DNA of 64,000 bases, taken from contig CM060472.1 in the NCBI GenBank assembly GCA_030544235.1, positions 22,756,224-22,820,223 of the forward strand, given 5' to 3'. The notes below the pieces were generated by a model. The model did not search any database. It was not told the origin of the DNA and saw only the letters and a program-made list of their open reading frames with translations. Both the position numbers and the translations under genes were made by a program. Below, one piece after another: positions 63,404 to 64,000 of the stretch. The stretch's first letter is position 1. Every line of letters starts with the position of its first letter. The stretch is from Lepturacanthus savala. Lineage: Eukaryota; Chordata; Actinopteri; Scombriformes; Trichiuridae.

Positions 63404-63619
63404 TTTTTCCCCTATGGCGATGCCTCCAAGTTTGCCCAGCATGCGTTTCGGACATTCGACAAGAATGGCGACGGGACCATCGATTTCAGAGAGTTCATCT
63501 GCGCCCTGTCCATCACCTCGAGGGGCAGCTTCGAGCAGAAACTCAACTGGGCCTTCAACATGTACGACCTGGACGGGGACGGCAAGATCACACGCATGGA
63601 GATGCTGGAGATCATCGAG
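63404..63619 (+). CDS. vsnl1: Visinin-like calcium sensor, coding exon 2 (EF2 and EF3)
   Basis: Exactly 72 codons in phase 0. It carries EF hand 2, loop DKNGDGTIDFRE (residues 73-84), and EF hand 3, loop DLDGDGKITRME (residues 109-120). Both are canonical, with acidic residues at positions 1, 3 and 5, Gly at 6 and Glu at 12. Donor GAG|GTGTGT. The segment FFPYGDASKFAQHAFRTF is nearly invariant in the family. Confidence 0.95.
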
Positions 63620-63712
63620 GTGTGTTTGTCAGTGGTAAAATCGGTGTTGTGCATGAGGAAAATTATGCATTTGAAAAGAAGAGCCTAGCCTCTTTTCCTT
63701 TCCCACCTGCAG

Positions 63713-63910
63713 GCCATCTACAAGATGGTTGGCACGGTGATCATGATGCGCATGAACGAGGACGGGCTGACCCCTCAGCAGCGTGTGGACAAGATCTTCT
63801 CCAAGATGGACAAGGACCACAACGACGAGATCACCCTGGAGGAGTTCAAAGAAGCCGCCAAGTCTGACCCCTCCATCGTCCTACTGCTGCAGTGTGACAT
63901 GCAGAAGTAG
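63713..63910 (+). CDS. vsnl1: Visinin-like calcium sensor, coding exon 3 (EF4 and stop)
   Basis: Follows a very short 93-bp intron (63620-63712, acceptor CCACCTGCAG). It encodes 65 residues from AIYKMVGTVIMMRMNEDGLT to LLLQCDMQK, with stop TAG at 63908-63910. EF hand 4 has the loop DKDHNDEITLEE (residues 159-170), with Asp in place of the usual Gly at position 6, as in mammalian VSNL1. The total is 191 residues, the normal family length. The 3' UTR begins with a GGGA-rich run and continues beyond the window. Confidence 0.95.
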   Translation, partial: AIYKMVGTVIMMRMNEDGLTPQQRVDKIFSKMDKDHNDEITLEEFKEAAKSDPSIVLLLQCDMQK

Positions 63911-64000
63911 AGAGCAGAGGGGGTGGAGAGGGAGAGGGAGAGAGAGGGAGGGAGGGAGGGAGGGATGGGGGTAGAGTTGAACTGAAACCAGAGGGAACAA
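63911..64000 (+). other. vsnl1: Start of 3' UTR, purine-rich
   Basis: GAGAGGG/GGGA repeats follow the stop codon. No poly(A) signal is reached before the window ends. Confidence 0.7.

Noticed and set aside
63298..63867. 189-codon open frame through the calcium-sensor exons
   Set aside because: It reads a different frame from the EF-hand protein and runs through the 93-bp intron. The EF-hand frame is the real one.

Overview
The window is vertebrate nuclear DNA, most likely from a ray-finned fish (teleost). It has short spliced exons in long AT-rich introns and many dinucleotide microsatellites. Its mobile-element mix is typical of fish: Tc1/mariner, hAT and Harbinger relics, L2-type LINEs, a LINE with a restriction-like endonuclease, and tRNA-like dispersed repeats. 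It has no operons, Shine-Dalgarno sites, CRISPR arrays or prokaryotic features. Only about 1.3 kb of the 64 kb is recognisable host coding sequence.

Three host genes are supported. (1) slc66a2 (PQLC1), minus strand, exons at 20985-20783, 18606-18473 and 6886-6670. It encodes a PQ-loop membrane protein, and its last exon or exons lie beyond base 1. (2) hsbp1l1, plus strand, exons at 23147-23206, 23295-23361 and 25078-25172. It encodes a 73-residue coiled-coil protein of the HSF-binding-protein family. The two genes sit head to head, as their human counterparts do on 18q23. (3) A visinin-like neuronal calcium sensor (VSNL1/HPCAL4 type), plus strand, coding exons at 61831-61992, 63404-63619 and 63713-63910, 191 residues. 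A GC-rich CCAAT/octamer promoter and probable noncoding first exon lie about 16 kb upstream, near 45.45-45.78 kb.

Layout: 1-6.7 kb is slc66a2 intron carrying a decayed L2-type LINE. 6.9-18.5 kb is a long intron with a Tc1-like relic, mariner-type MITEs and two CTCF-like motifs. 20.8-21.5 kb is the slc66a2 promoter. 23-26 kb is hsbp1l1. 26-45 kb is intergenic, with a LINE derivative flanked by direct repeats, a Harbinger-derived element abutting a hAT MITE with an exact 8-bp target duplication, a cluster of hairpins, and three RFX X-box-like motifs. 45.5-61.8 kb is the inferred leader intron of the calcium sensor gene, with a 453-bp element flanked by TTAA and several further repeats. 61.8-64 kb holds its coding exons.

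The best single observation is that hsbp1l1 intron 2 has the full signature of a U12-type (minor spliceosome) AT-AC intron. I found no convincing new multi-gene system. The remaining interest is in splicing, mobile-element architecture and candidate regulatory DNA. All gene calls rest on family knowledge and reading of the sequence; no database search was possible.
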